Program-made: the position numbers and the translations under genes
Assembly (NCBI GenBank): GCA_900316525.1
Contig: ONDF01000005.1
Span: 62,001-126,000 of the forward strand
Origin: an uncultured Bacteroidales bacterium
GTDB taxonomy: Bacteria; Bacteroidota; Bacteroidia; Bacteroidales; UBA932
Length of the DNA stretch: 64,000 nt
Direction of reading: 5' to 3'
The notes under the pieces: model-generated
What the model was told of the DNA's origin: nothing
Seen by the model: the letters and a program-made list of their open reading frames with translations, nothing else
The model's database searches: none
Shown: positions 53,907 through 61,041 of the stretch, one piece after another
Position numbering within the stretch: position 1 is the stretch's first letter
How the letters are laid out: every line of letters starts with the position of its first letter

Positions 53907-54552
53907 CCTGAAAGCCCTTTACGAGAAACTGCCATCAGCCGTGAAACTGGTGGCAGTTTCCAAATTCCACCCGGTCTCCCGCCTGATGGAGGCCTACGAC
54001 GCCGGGCAGCGTGTCTTCGGCGAGAACCGGCCGCAGGAACTGGCGGCCAAGGTGCCCCAGATGCCTGCTGACGTCGAGTGGCACTTCATCGGTCACCTCC
54101 AGACCAACAAGCTCAAACTCGTCCTCCCGTACGTCTCCCTGGTCCAGTCGGTGGACTCCCTCCATCTGCTGGAAGCGATCGACAAGTGGGGGACAGACAA
54201 CGGCAAAACCGTCGATGTCCTGCTGGAACTCCACCTGGGCGCCGAAGAGACCAAACACGGATTCTCAGAGGATGAGATTGATTATGTCATTTCGAGCGAA
54301 GTCGAGAAATCTCATGTCCGGATCAGAGGCCTCATGGGGATGGCGACGAATACGGAGGACGAGGGGGTGATCGAGGCGGATTTCGCCCGGATCGAGGCGC
54401 TGTTCAAGCGGATCCGGGAGGCGCGTCCGGAACTTCGTGAGATCTTCACGGAACTGTCCATCGGGATGTCCGGGGACTGGCCGATCGCCGTCCGGCACGG
54501 GGCCACGATGGTCCGTATCGGCACGGATATCTTTGGAGAAAGGGAATACTGA
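53893..54552 (+). CDS. yggS: YggS-type PLP homeostasis protein, with a repeat-derived insert
   Basis: A 219-residue PLP-binding TIM-barrel protein. The PLP-lysine is in LVAVSKFHPVSRL (~16-28), FGENRPQELAAK and WHFIGHLQTNKLK follow, and the C-terminal ELSIGMSGDWPIAVRHGATMVRIGTDIFGERE is complete. Residues 132-140 (VISSEVEKS) are encoded exactly by the 27-bp GTCATT repeat at 54286-54312, in frame. Members without the insert run directly from the GFSEDE helix into the VRIRGLMGMAT strand, so the extra nine residues sit in a surface loop and need not break the fold. Confidence 0.92.
   Translation: MVSDNLKALYEKLPSAVKLVAVSKFHPVSRLMEAYDAGQRVFGENRPQELAAKVPQMPADVEWHFIGHLQTNKLKLVLPYVSLVQSVDSLHLLEAIDKWGTDNGKTVDVLLELHLGAEETKHGFSEDEIDYVISSEVEKSHVRIRGLMGMATNTEDEGVIEADFARIEALFKRIREARPELREIFTELSIGMSGDWPIAVRHGATMVRIGTDIFGEREY
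54286..54312 (+). repeat. GTCATT...AATCT repeat, copy 3, inside yggS
   Basis: Identical in all 27 bases to the copies at 4380 and 25933. It starts at a codon boundary (offset 393 = 131 codons) and is nine codons long, so it preserves the frame. Confidence 0.92.
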
Positions 54553-54588
54553 AAAAAGCGGCTCGCCAACTTGGCGGGCCGCTTTTTC
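54552..54588. terminator. Terminator between yggS and ompA
   Basis: Arms AGCGGCTCGCC (54557-54567) and GGCGGGCCGCT (54573-54583) with A-runs and T-runs on either side, so it works in both directions. Confidence 0.9.
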
Positions 54589-54603
54589 GATGGGACGGGA
54601 ACC

Positions 54604-55692
54604 TTATCGGATCCGGCAGGTGACGGCGCGGTTCTGGGCGCCGGAGAAGGGCTGCACCTTGTCGCCGTGGGCGGCGGTGGAGATCCGGGACTGGTCGATG
54701 CCGCGGCTCACGAGGTACTGGCGGACGGCGATGACGCGCTGCTCGGAGAGCTCCTGGTTGATCTCGGCGTTGCCGGTCTGCTTGTCGGCATAGCCGTCCA
54801 GCTTGACCTTGGCGTCCGGGGTGTTGCGCATGAAGCTGACGAGGCGGTTCAGGGTGTTCACCTGGTCGTCGCGGATGACGGACTTGTTCAGGTCGAAGAA
54901 GATGTCCACGTCGGCACCCTGGTAGATGGGCTGCTCAGCAGGCTGCTGCTTGGCGGGCTCTTCGCGGTATTCCTTCTTGGGCTCCTGCTTCTTGGGCTCG
55001 TTCCGAGGCTGGTAGGTGGCGGGGGCCACGACGGGCTTCGCCTTCTTGGGACGCCAGCCGAGGTTGAACTTCAGGCCGCCGAGGAGGGCGAAGTGGAAGT
55101 CGGGGCCGGAGGCCACCTTGGGATTGTACCGGGAGTTGAAGGACTCGGGATAGAACTGGGCGTCGAACTCGAAATTGAGGGCGATGCGGTCGGTCAGGCG
55201 GATGTCCGTGCCGATACCGGAACGGGTGTTCCAGAAGGCCTTGACCGGCTGCCAGAGCAGCGGGAGGTGCTCGCCGGCCGCGGCGAGGTCGTTCGCTTTC
55301 CCGTTCTCCAGGCCGATGGCGGCGCCTGCGCCGAAGAAGGTGTAGATGGTCGCAGGACGGTCATCGCGCCAGCCGAAGAGGCCCGCGCCCCAGTCGAGGA
55401 CCAGGTCCACGTTGGGCTGGACGAACTTGTAGCCGTACAGGGTGTTCGTCTTCTCGGAGGTGTGCTTGGCCTGCCAGCCGTTCACGGCGAAACGGACGGA
55501 CCAGCAGTCGACAAACTGATAGCCGACGGCGATCTGGGCGGCCGGGGAGAGAAGCTTGGGGAAACTGGCGTCGCCGAAGTCATAGGAGACGCCGCCCTGG
55601 AGCTGGACGTAAGGGTACGGGGTGAACTCCTGCGCCTTAGCGCTGAAGGAGAAGGCCGCAAGAAGGGCCAGGGCGAAGATTACTTTTTTCAT
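54604..55692 (-). CDS. OmpA-family outer-membrane porin/peptidoglycan anchor
   Basis: A 362-residue protein. Signal peptide ~1-20 (MKKVIFALALLAAFSFSAKA-Q), an N-terminal eight-stranded barrel (~22-215), a Pro/Lys/Glu-rich linker (PRNEPKKQEPKKEYREEPAKQQ), and a C-terminal OmpA domain (~245-362) with the peptidoglycan-binding core KVKLDGYADKQTGNAEINQELSEQRVIAVRQYL. The final residues NRAVTCRIR are the usual OmpA end. It probably links outer membrane and cell wall. A -7 element TATCTTTG lies on the minus strand at 55732-55725. Confidence 0.93.
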   Translation of the reverse strand: MKKVIFALALLAAFSFSAKAQEFTPYPYVQLQGGVSYDFGDASFPKLLSPAAQIAVGYQFVDCWSVRFAVNGWQAKHTSEKTNTLYGYKFVQPNVDLVLDWGAGLFGWRDDRPATIYTFFGAGAAIGLENGKANDLAAAGEHLPLLWQPVKAFWNTRSGIGTDIRLTDRIALNFEFDAQFYPESFNSRYNPKVASGPDFHFALLGGLKFNLGWRPKKAKPVVAPATYQPRNEPKKQEPKKEYREEPAKQQPAEQPIYQGADVDIFFDLNKSVIRDDQVNTLNRLVSFMRNTPDAKVKLDGYADKQTGNAEINQELSEQRVIAVRQYLVSRGIDQSRISTAAHGDKVQPFSGAQNRAVTCRIR

Positions 55693-55724
55693 ATTGGTCT
55701 GTTAAAGGATTTTCAAATCAAATA

Positions 55725-55732
55725 CAAAGATA
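55725..55732 (-). promoter_or_regulatory. -7 element of the ompA-like gene
   Basis: TATCTTTG on the minus strand, 32 bases before the ATG. No TTTG at the right spacing is visible because the gapA terminator occupies that area. Confidence 0.5.
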
Positions 55733-55745
55733 ATAAAAAAAGTAT

Positions 55746-55775
55746 AAAAAAGACAGGCCCCGTCAGGAACCTGTC
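55746..55775 (-). terminator. Terminator of gapA
   Basis: On the minus strand GACAGG...CCTGTC (55775-55752) with a smaller inner stem, followed by six T. Confidence 0.75.
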
Positions 55776-55811
55776 ATAAAACAACTCCGGAAGGAGCTCG
55801 CTGTGTGTCTC

Positions 55812-56879
55812 TTACTTGAGTTCGGCGAGGTACTTGATGGTGCGGACCATCTGGGAAGTGTAGGAGTTCTCGTTGTCGTACCAGGAGACGACCTGGACCT
55901 GATAGAGGTCATCGTCGACCTTGGAGACCATGGTCTGGGTGGCGTCGAACAGGGAACCGAACTTCATGCCGATGATGTCGGAGCTGACGATCTGGTCCTC
56001 GGTGTAGCCGAAGGACTCGTTGGAGGCGGCCTTCATCGCGGCGTTGATGCCTTCGACGGTGACGTCCTTACCCTTCACGACAGCGATCAGGATGGTGGTG
56101 GAACCGGTCGGGGTGGGAACGCGCTGGGCGCTGCCGATGAGCTTGCCGTTCAGTTCGGGGATCACGAGGCCGATCGCCTTGGCGGCGCCGGTGGAGTTCG
56201 GGACGATGTTGCAGGCGCCCGCACGGCTGCGGCGGAGGTCACCCTTGCGCTGAGGGCCGTCGAGGATCATCTGGTCGCCGGTGTAGGCGTGGATGGTGCT
56301 CATGATACCGCTCTGGATGGGAGCGTACTTGTTGAGAGCGTCGGCCATCGGGGCGAGGCAGTTGGTGGTGCAGGAAGCGGCGCTGATCACGGTGTCGGCC
56401 GGGGTCAGGGTCTTGTGGTTGGTGTTGTAGACGATGGTCGGAAGGTCCTTGCCCGCAGGAGCGGAGATGACGACCTTCTTCGCGCCGGCCTGGATGTGCG
56501 CGGAGGCCTTCTCCTTGGAGGTGTAGAAACCGGTGCACTCGAGGACGACGTCCACATTGAGTTCGCCCCAAGGGAGCTCGGCCGCATTGGGCTTCGCATA
56601 GATGGTGATTTCCTTGCCGTCCACGATGATGGAACCGGGGGTGACAACCGTCTTGCCGTCTTCAGCGAGGACGGCGTCCTTGTAATCCACCGTGTGCTTT
56701 CCTTCACCGAACTTGCCGGCGAAGCCACCCTGGGCGGTGTCGTACTTCAGGAGGTGAGCAAGCATTTTGGGGCTGGTGAGATCATTGATGGCGACCACTT
56801 CGTAACCATCAGCCTCGAACATCTGACGGAAAGCCAGACGACCGATACGGCCAAAACCGTTGATAGCAATTCTATTCAT
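55812..56879 (-). CDS. gapA: Glyceraldehyde-3-phosphate dehydrogenase
   Basis: A 355-residue NAD-dependent glycolytic enzyme. GFGRIGR is at 8-14, the NAD-selecting Asp is in AINDLTSP, and the catalytic Cys is C170 in [28 protein letters not shown] ends the catalytic domain. It is a few residues longer than E. coli GapA. On the minus strand TAAATTTG (56953-56946) is its probable -7 element. Confidence 0.96.
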   Translation of the reverse strand: MNRIAINGFGRIGRLAFRQMFEADGYEVVAINDLTSPKMLAHLLKYDTAQGGFAGKFGEGKHTVDYKDAVLAEDGKTVVTPGSIIVDGKEITIYAKPNAAELPWGELNVDVVLECTGFYTSKEKASAHIQAGAKKVVISAPAGKDLPTIVYNTNHKTLTPADTVISAASCTTNCLAPMADALNKYAPIQSGIMSTIHAYTGDQMILDGPQRKGDLRRSRAGACNIVPNSTGAAKAIGLVIPELNGKLIGSAQRVPTPTGSTTILIAVVKGKDVTVEGINAAMKAASNESFGYTEDQIVSSDIIGMKFGSLFDATQTMVSKVDDDLYQVQVVSWYDNENSYTSQMVRTIKYLAELK

Positions 56880-56975
56880 GTTGAACTTGGATAAAAGTTA
56901 AATGTTTTCCAATCAAGTGCTTCGGGTATTTCTCCGAAGGCGATGCAAATTTACGAAAAAAATGGGAGAATTCCG

Positions 56976-56983
56976 TATCTTTG
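56976..56983 (+). promoter_or_regulatory. -7 element of the surE-lpxB operon
   Basis: TATCTTTG at 56976-56983, 36 bases before the ATG at 57020. No clear -33 TTTG is seen. Confidence 0.5.
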
Positions 56984-57019
56984 CAGAGAGAAATAAAAAA
57001 ATTTTTAAGAAAAGATTTT

Positions 57020-57859
57020 ATGCGGATTTTAATCAGCAACGACGATGGCTACAAGGCGGGCGGAATCCACGCCCTGGCCCGCATCATGGCGGAATTCGGC
57101 GAGGTGACCGTGGTCGCCCCCAAGTACCACCAGAGCGCGATGTCGATGGCTGTGTCCCTGGGCATGAAGCGGCTCGCGCACAAGGCGCTGCCGGAAGAGG
57201 GCCCGGGCAACTGGCATTATCTGGACGCGACGCCGGCTTCCTGCGTGAAGTTCGGCCTGGAATATTTCTACGAGCGCCGGAACCCGGACCTCGTCATCTG
57301 CGGCATCAACCACGGTTCGAACGCATCGACCGCCGCGAACTATTCCGCCACCATCGGCGCGACCGAGGAAGGCGCGCTGAACGGTTGCAAGGCCGTCGGC
57401 GTGTCCCTGTGCAATTTCCGGCCGGATGCGGACTTCACGCTCGTGGAGACGTATCTCCCGCGCATTCTCCGTTTCCTGCTGGCCCACTGGCCCGAAGGCA
57501 AGTACGGCCTCCTGTACAACATCAATTTCCCCGATGTCCCCGTGGACCGCGTGGAAGGCATCTGCTTCGCCCGGCAGGGCAAGGGCCATTGGGTGCGCGA
57601 GTTCCAGGAATGGGACGTGGAGCGCCTGCAGGCCTACGAGGCCACCGGCTTCCATCTGCAGGAGAACCTGCCGCCGCTGGAGGAAGGCGAGACGGCCTAC
57701 ATGATGATCGGCGATTTCGTCGATGATGAGGACGGCGCCATGGACGCGGACCACGTGCTCAACGAGTCCAACTGGATCACCATCGTCCCCAACACCATCG
57801 ACCGGACCGATTTCGAGGAACTCAAACGCCTCCGGGATCTCCAGGGAACTGCACTTTGA
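57020..57859 (+). CDS. surE: 5'/3'-nucleotidase SurE
   Basis: A 279-residue metal-dependent survival-protein phosphatase. The metal-binding NDDG is at residues 7-10 of MRILISNDDGYKAGGI, and VVAPKYHQSAMSMAVS and CGINHGSNASTAANYSATIGATEEG hold the remaining metal and substrate residues (~35-50 and 94-118). The ATG at 57020 gives the family start; an upstream in-frame extension is in the promoter leader. The downstream lpxB starts 14 bases later. Confidence 0.94.
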   Translation: MRILISNDDGYKAGGIHALARIMAEFGEVTVVAPKYHQSAMSMAVSLGMKRLAHKALPEEGPGNWHYLDATPASCVKFGLEYFYERRNPDLVICGINHGSNASTAANYSATIGATEEGALNGCKAVGVSLCNFRPDADFTLVETYLPRILRFLLAHWPEGKYGLLYNINFPDVPVDRVEGICFARQGKGHWVREFQEWDVERLQAYEATGFHLQENLPPLEEGETAYMMIGDFVDDEDGAMDADHVLNESNWITIVPNTIDRTDFEELKRLRDLQGTAL

Positions 57860-57873
57860 GTCGTTAGACGAAT

Positions 57874-59028
57874 ATGAAATACTACCTGATAGCCGGCGAG
57901 GCGTCCGGCGACCTGCACGGTTCCAACCTGATGCGCGGCTTGTATGCGCGCGACCCCGAGGCGGACATCCGCTTCTGGGGCGGCGGGCTGATGGTCGCGG
58001 TTTACAAGGAGAACCAGCAGGGGAGCGGCCTCGTGCGCGACTATCGGGAAGGGGCCGTGATGGGCATCTGGGAGGTGTTCGTCCAGGCGCGGAAACTGCT
58101 CAAGCGGGTCCGTTCCTGCGAGGAGGACATCCTGGCTTGGAAACCGGACGTGGTGGTCCTCATCGACTATCCCGGCTTCAATTTCCGGATTGCCGAATTC
58201 GCCCACAAGGCTGGTTTCAAGGTGTTCTGGTACATCGCCCCGAAGGTATGGGCCTCCCGCGAAAGCCGGATCAAGAAGCTGAAGGCCTATGTCGACCGGC
58301 TCTTCATCGTCTTCCCCTTCGAGATCGACTATTTCAAGCGGAAGGGGGTCGATTTCATCTACAAGGGCAATCCGCTCATCGACGCGGTGGACCGCTCGCC
58401 GGCCCTGCAGGAGCCGCGGGAGGCGTTCCTGACCCGGCACGGGCTCCCTGACAAGCCGTTTGTAGCCCTCCTGGCCGGGTCTCGCAGCGGAGAGATCAAG
58501 ACGATGATGCCTGTGCTCACGGACTTCGCCGCCAGGCTGCACAAAATGCCGCAGTACGCCGATTATCAATTCGTTATCGCTGCTGCGCCGGGACGGACCC
58601 CGGCAGATTACGGCGCGATTCCGGCGTATGTCCATCTGGTCTCCGGCGACACGTACGGCGTCCTCCGTCACGCGCGGGCGGCCGTCATCAATTCCGGCAC
58701 GGCCTCGCTGGAGGCCGCCCTCATCGGCACGCCCCAGGTCGTGGGGTACAAGATCGCCTGGCTTACCTACCTGGTCGGCCGGATCATCCTCAAGATCAAG
58801 TACATCAGTCTCGCTAACCTCGTCATCGACCGTCCCGCCTTCAAGGAACTGCTGCAGAATTACCTGACGGGGGAGAACCTCGTCGTGGAAGTCCAGCGCC
58901 TGCTGGAGGACGGGAACTACCGCGCCCGGATGGCCGCCGATTATGCCGAGGTCCGGGATAAACTGGGAGGAACCGGCGCTTCCGACGCCGTCGCGGAAGC
59001 GATGATCGCGGCGCTGAAAGACCGTTGA
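57874..59028 (+). CDS. lpxB: Lipid-A-disaccharide synthase
   Basis: A 384-residue GT19 glycosyltransferase that joins UDP-2,3-diacylglucosamine and lipid X into the lipid A disaccharide. YLIAGEASGDLHGSNLMRGL is the standard N-terminus, FWGGGLMV and VVLIDYPGFNFRIAEFAHK (~90-108) follow, FYIAPKVWASRE-type (FWYIAPKVWASRE) and LLAGSRSGEIKTMMPVL are diagnostic, and NSGTASLEAALIGTPQVVGYK binds the UDP part. A GTCATT-type repeat starts 2 bases after its stop. Confidence 0.95.
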   Translation: MKYYLIAGEASGDLHGSNLMRGLYARDPEADIRFWGGGLMVAVYKENQQGSGLVRDYREGAVMGIWEVFVQARKLLKRVRSCEEDILAWKPDVVVLIDYPGFNFRIAEFAHKAGFKVFWYIAPKVWASRESRIKKLKAYVDRLFIVFPFEIDYFKRKGVDFIYKGNPLIDAVDRSPALQEPREAFLTRHGLPDKPFVALLAGSRSGEIKTMMPVLTDFAARLHKMPQYADYQFVIAAAPGRTPADYGAIPAYVHLVSGDTYGVLRHARAAVINSGTASLEAALIGTPQVVGYKIAWLTYLVGRIILKIKYISLANLVIDRPAFKELLQNYLTGENLVVEVQRLLEDGNYRARMAADYAEVRDKLGGTGASDAVAEAMIAALKDR

Positions 59029-59030
59029 CT

Positions 59031-59057
59031 GTCATTCCGAGCGAAGCGAAGGAATCT
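59031..59057 (+). repeat. GTCATT...AATCT repeat, variant after lpxB
   Basis: A 27-bp variant with CCGAGCGAAGCGAAGG as its core, same ends and length as the other copies. Begins 2 bases after the lpxB stop. Confidence 0.8.
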
Positions 59058-59108
59058 TTTTCTTTTTTGTGCAAGATTTTTGCATGTCAAGGTTTTAAAG
59101 GGCAGATC

Positions 59109-59363
59109 ATGAAAAAGGACCGTATTATCAAGATGTTGGCCATCGGCCTCCTGGGCCTGCTGGGATTCTCTTCCTGCAGCCCTCGGCTCCGGCCGCGCCG
59201 GGCCGCCGATCCGGTGGATACGCTCAAGGTGTTTCCGCCGATTGACACGATCATTATCAAGACCAGGCCGGACCCGGATGCGCCCATCAAACTGATGTAC
59301 GGGGTCCCGCCGGCGCGTTTCGAGCGAATGGAAGCGCCGGAGAAACAATTGAAAACGGAATAG
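59109..59363 (+). CDS. Small lipoprotein of a radical-SAM/lipoprotein system (short form)
   Basis: An 84-residue lipoprotein. The ATG at 59109 gives MKKDRIIKMLAIGLLGLLGFSSC with the lipobox FSSC at Cys23; an upstream in-frame start would read through the repeat. The mature part is short, proline- and arginine-rich (RLRPRRAADPVDTL) and ends LMYGVPPARFERMEAPEKQ. MYGVPPARF parallels CEYGVPSADF in the next gene, as does the leader (LLGLLGFSSC / LLTLLGFSGC), so the two look like paralogues, this one truncated after the motif. Confidence 0.75.
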   Translation: MKKDRIIKMLAIGLLGLLGFSSCSPRLRPRRAADPVDTLKVFPPIDTIIIKTRPDPDAPIKLMYGVPPARFERMEAPEKQLKTE

Positions 59364-59365
59364 CG

Positions 59366-59845
59366 ATGAAATCTGCACTTGGAAAAGGATGGAAATGGCT
59401 GCTGGGCAGCCTATTGACCCTGCTGGGATTCAGTGGGTGCGAACGAATTGGAATCATCCGCTGTGAGTATGGCGTGCCCAGTGCCGACTTCAAACTGGTC
59501 GGCGACGTGAAAGATGCTAAGGGCAAGGGAATCGAAGGGATCCGCGTCGTATTCACGCCATACCCTGATGCTCCGGAAGAACAGCAGAAATGGGAGAGCG
59601 ACACCCTCTATTCTGACGCACAGGGGCATTTCGAGAAAGAACGGCTGAAACACGACTGGCCGGACGGGGCGCAGAAAGCCGCCGTCAAGTTAGAGGATGT
59701 GGACAGCGACGCGCACGGTTCGTTCAAGACGAAGATTCTCAAAGGTTCGGAATTGACCGTCGAGCAGACGAAAAAGGGCGACAAGCATTGGTATTCCGGT
59801 GAATACACCATCCAGGCCGATGCCGTCCTGGAAGAGGAAGAATAA
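59366..59845 (+). CDS. Lipoprotein of a radical-SAM/lipoprotein system
   Basis: A 159-residue lipoprotein (lipobox FSGC, Cys25). After the conserved YGVPSADFKLVGDVKD motif (~33-48) comes a carboxypeptidase-regulatory-like/Ig-type beta-sandwich (AKGKGIEGIRVVFTPYPD ... TLYSDAQGHFEKERL). This layout matches the family of putative lipoproteins known to occur next to a dedicated radical SAM enzyme in Bacteroidota (TIGR04134-type). The function is not known. It starts 2 bases after the short lipoprotein, and its stop shares one base with the rSAM start. Confidence 0.82.
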   Translation: MKSALGKGWKWLLGSLLTLLGFSGCERIGIIRCEYGVPSADFKLVGDVKDAKGKGIEGIRVVFTPYPDAPEEQQKWESDTLYSDAQGHFEKERLKHDWPDGAQKAAVKLEDVDSDAHGSFKTKILKGSELTVEQTKKGDKHWYSGEYTIQADAVLEEEE

Positions 59846-60915
59846 TGGAAGAAAGACTTTCGCTCAGGCGCCGTATCGCGCTGGATATCACGAAGAAGCT
59901 GCAGGATGATGTGATTGCCTCACATCCGCTCCGGCAGCTTTTTTGGGAGTGCACCCTTCGCTGCAACCACCATTGCCGCCACTGCGGCAGCGACTGCAAG
60001 CAGACGGCCGCGGTCCAGGATATGCCGATGGCGGATTTCGCCAAGGTCCTCGACAGCGTGCGCACCGCGACGGACCCGCACCAGGTGATGATCAACGTCA
60101 CCGGCGGCGAGCCGCTGATGCGTCCCGACTTGGAAGCCTGCGGCCGGATGATGTACGAGAAAGAGTTCCCCTGGGGCATGGTCACGAACGGCTGGGGCCT
60201 GACGCCGGAGCGCTATCAGCGCCTGTTGCAGAGCGGCCTCCGCGCGATGACCATCAGCCTGGACGGCCTGGAGGCGGACCACGACTGGATGCGGGGCGTC
60301 CCCGGCTCCTTCCGGCGCGCCTCGGCCGCCATCAAGATGGTCATCGATTCCGGCGCCATCGCCTTCGACGTCGTCACCTGCGTGAACCGGCTGAATTACC
60401 AGCATCTGAACGAACTGAAAGAATACCTCATCGACCTGGGCCTCAAGGAATGGCGGTTGTTCACCGTATTCCCTGTCGGGCGCGCCGCGCAGGACCCTGA
60501 GCTGCAGCTCTCCGGCGAGGAACTCCTGGGCCTGATGGAATTCATCAAGGCCACCCGGAAAGAGGGGCGCATCAAGGCGGAGTTCGCCTGCGAAGGCTTC
60601 CTGGGCAATTACGAAGGCGATGTCCGCGACCATTTCTACATGTGCCAGGCCGGCGTCAACGTGGGCTCCGTCCTCGCCGACGGTTCCATCTCGGCCTGCG
60701 CCAGCATCCGCGCGGACTATCACCAGGGCAACATCTACGAGGACGACTTCATGGAAGTCTGGAACACCCGCTTCCAGCCCTACCGCGACCGCTCCTGGAT
60801 GTACAAGGACGACTGCGCCGCCTGCCGCTTCTGGAAATACTGCCGCGGCAACGGCATGCACCTCCGCGACGAGAACGGTCGCCTGATCCAGTGCCTGCTC
60901 AAGAAGATGGCCTAG
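59845..60915 (+). CDS. Radical SAM/SPASM-type enzyme paired with the lipoproteins
   Basis: A 356-residue enzyme. The SAM cluster is C40xxxC44xxC47 in ECTLRCNHHCRHCGSDC, followed by NVTGGEPLMRPD (SAM-binding GGE) and SLDGLEADHDWMRG. The C-terminal part (~265-350) has SPASM/twitch-like cysteines (MCQAGVNVGSVLADGSISACASIRADYHQGNIYED and DDCAACRFWKYCRGNG, cited as markers). It corresponds to the rSAM partner of the lipoprotein family (TIGR04133-type). It might modify the lipoproteins, but no product is known. Its stop codon is embedded in the arm of a large inverted repeat. Confidence 0.85.
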   Translation: MEERLSLRRRIALDITKKLQDDVIASHPLRQLFWECTLRCNHHCRHCGSDCKQTAAVQDMPMADFAKVLDSVRTATDPHQVMINVTGGEPLMRPDLEACGRMMYEKEFPWGMVTNGWGLTPERYQRLLQSGLRAMTISLDGLEADHDWMRGVPGSFRRASAAIKMVIDSGAIAFDVVTCVNRLNYQHLNELKEYLIDLGLKEWRLFTVFPVGRAAQDPELQLSGEELLGLMEFIKATRKEGRIKAEFACEGFLGNYEGDVRDHFYMCQAGVNVGSVLADGSISACASIRADYHQGNIYEDDFMEVWNTRFQPYRDRSWMYKDDCAACRFWKYCRGNGMHLRDENGRLIQCLLKKMA

Positions 60916-61017
60916 GAGGAAGGGAGTACCCTCTCGGAGGCGTGTCCACCCTCGGACACGGGTAGGGGGAGGGGCCGGAGCGAAGCGGAGTCCTCCGAGA
61001 GGGTACTCCCTTCCTCC
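60915..61017. repeat. 103-bp inverted-repeat element at the rSAM stop codon
   Basis: Perfect 26-bp arms at 60915-60940 and 60992-61017 (GGAGGAAGGGAGTACC... and its complement), enclosing a smaller hairpin CGTGTCC/GGACACG at 60941-60960 and a G-rich stretch. The G of the rSAM TAG stop is the first base of the left arm. No T-run follows the outer stem. Confidence 0.88.
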
Positions 61018-61041
61018 AGCCCTTTCTCATTATTCTATTGT

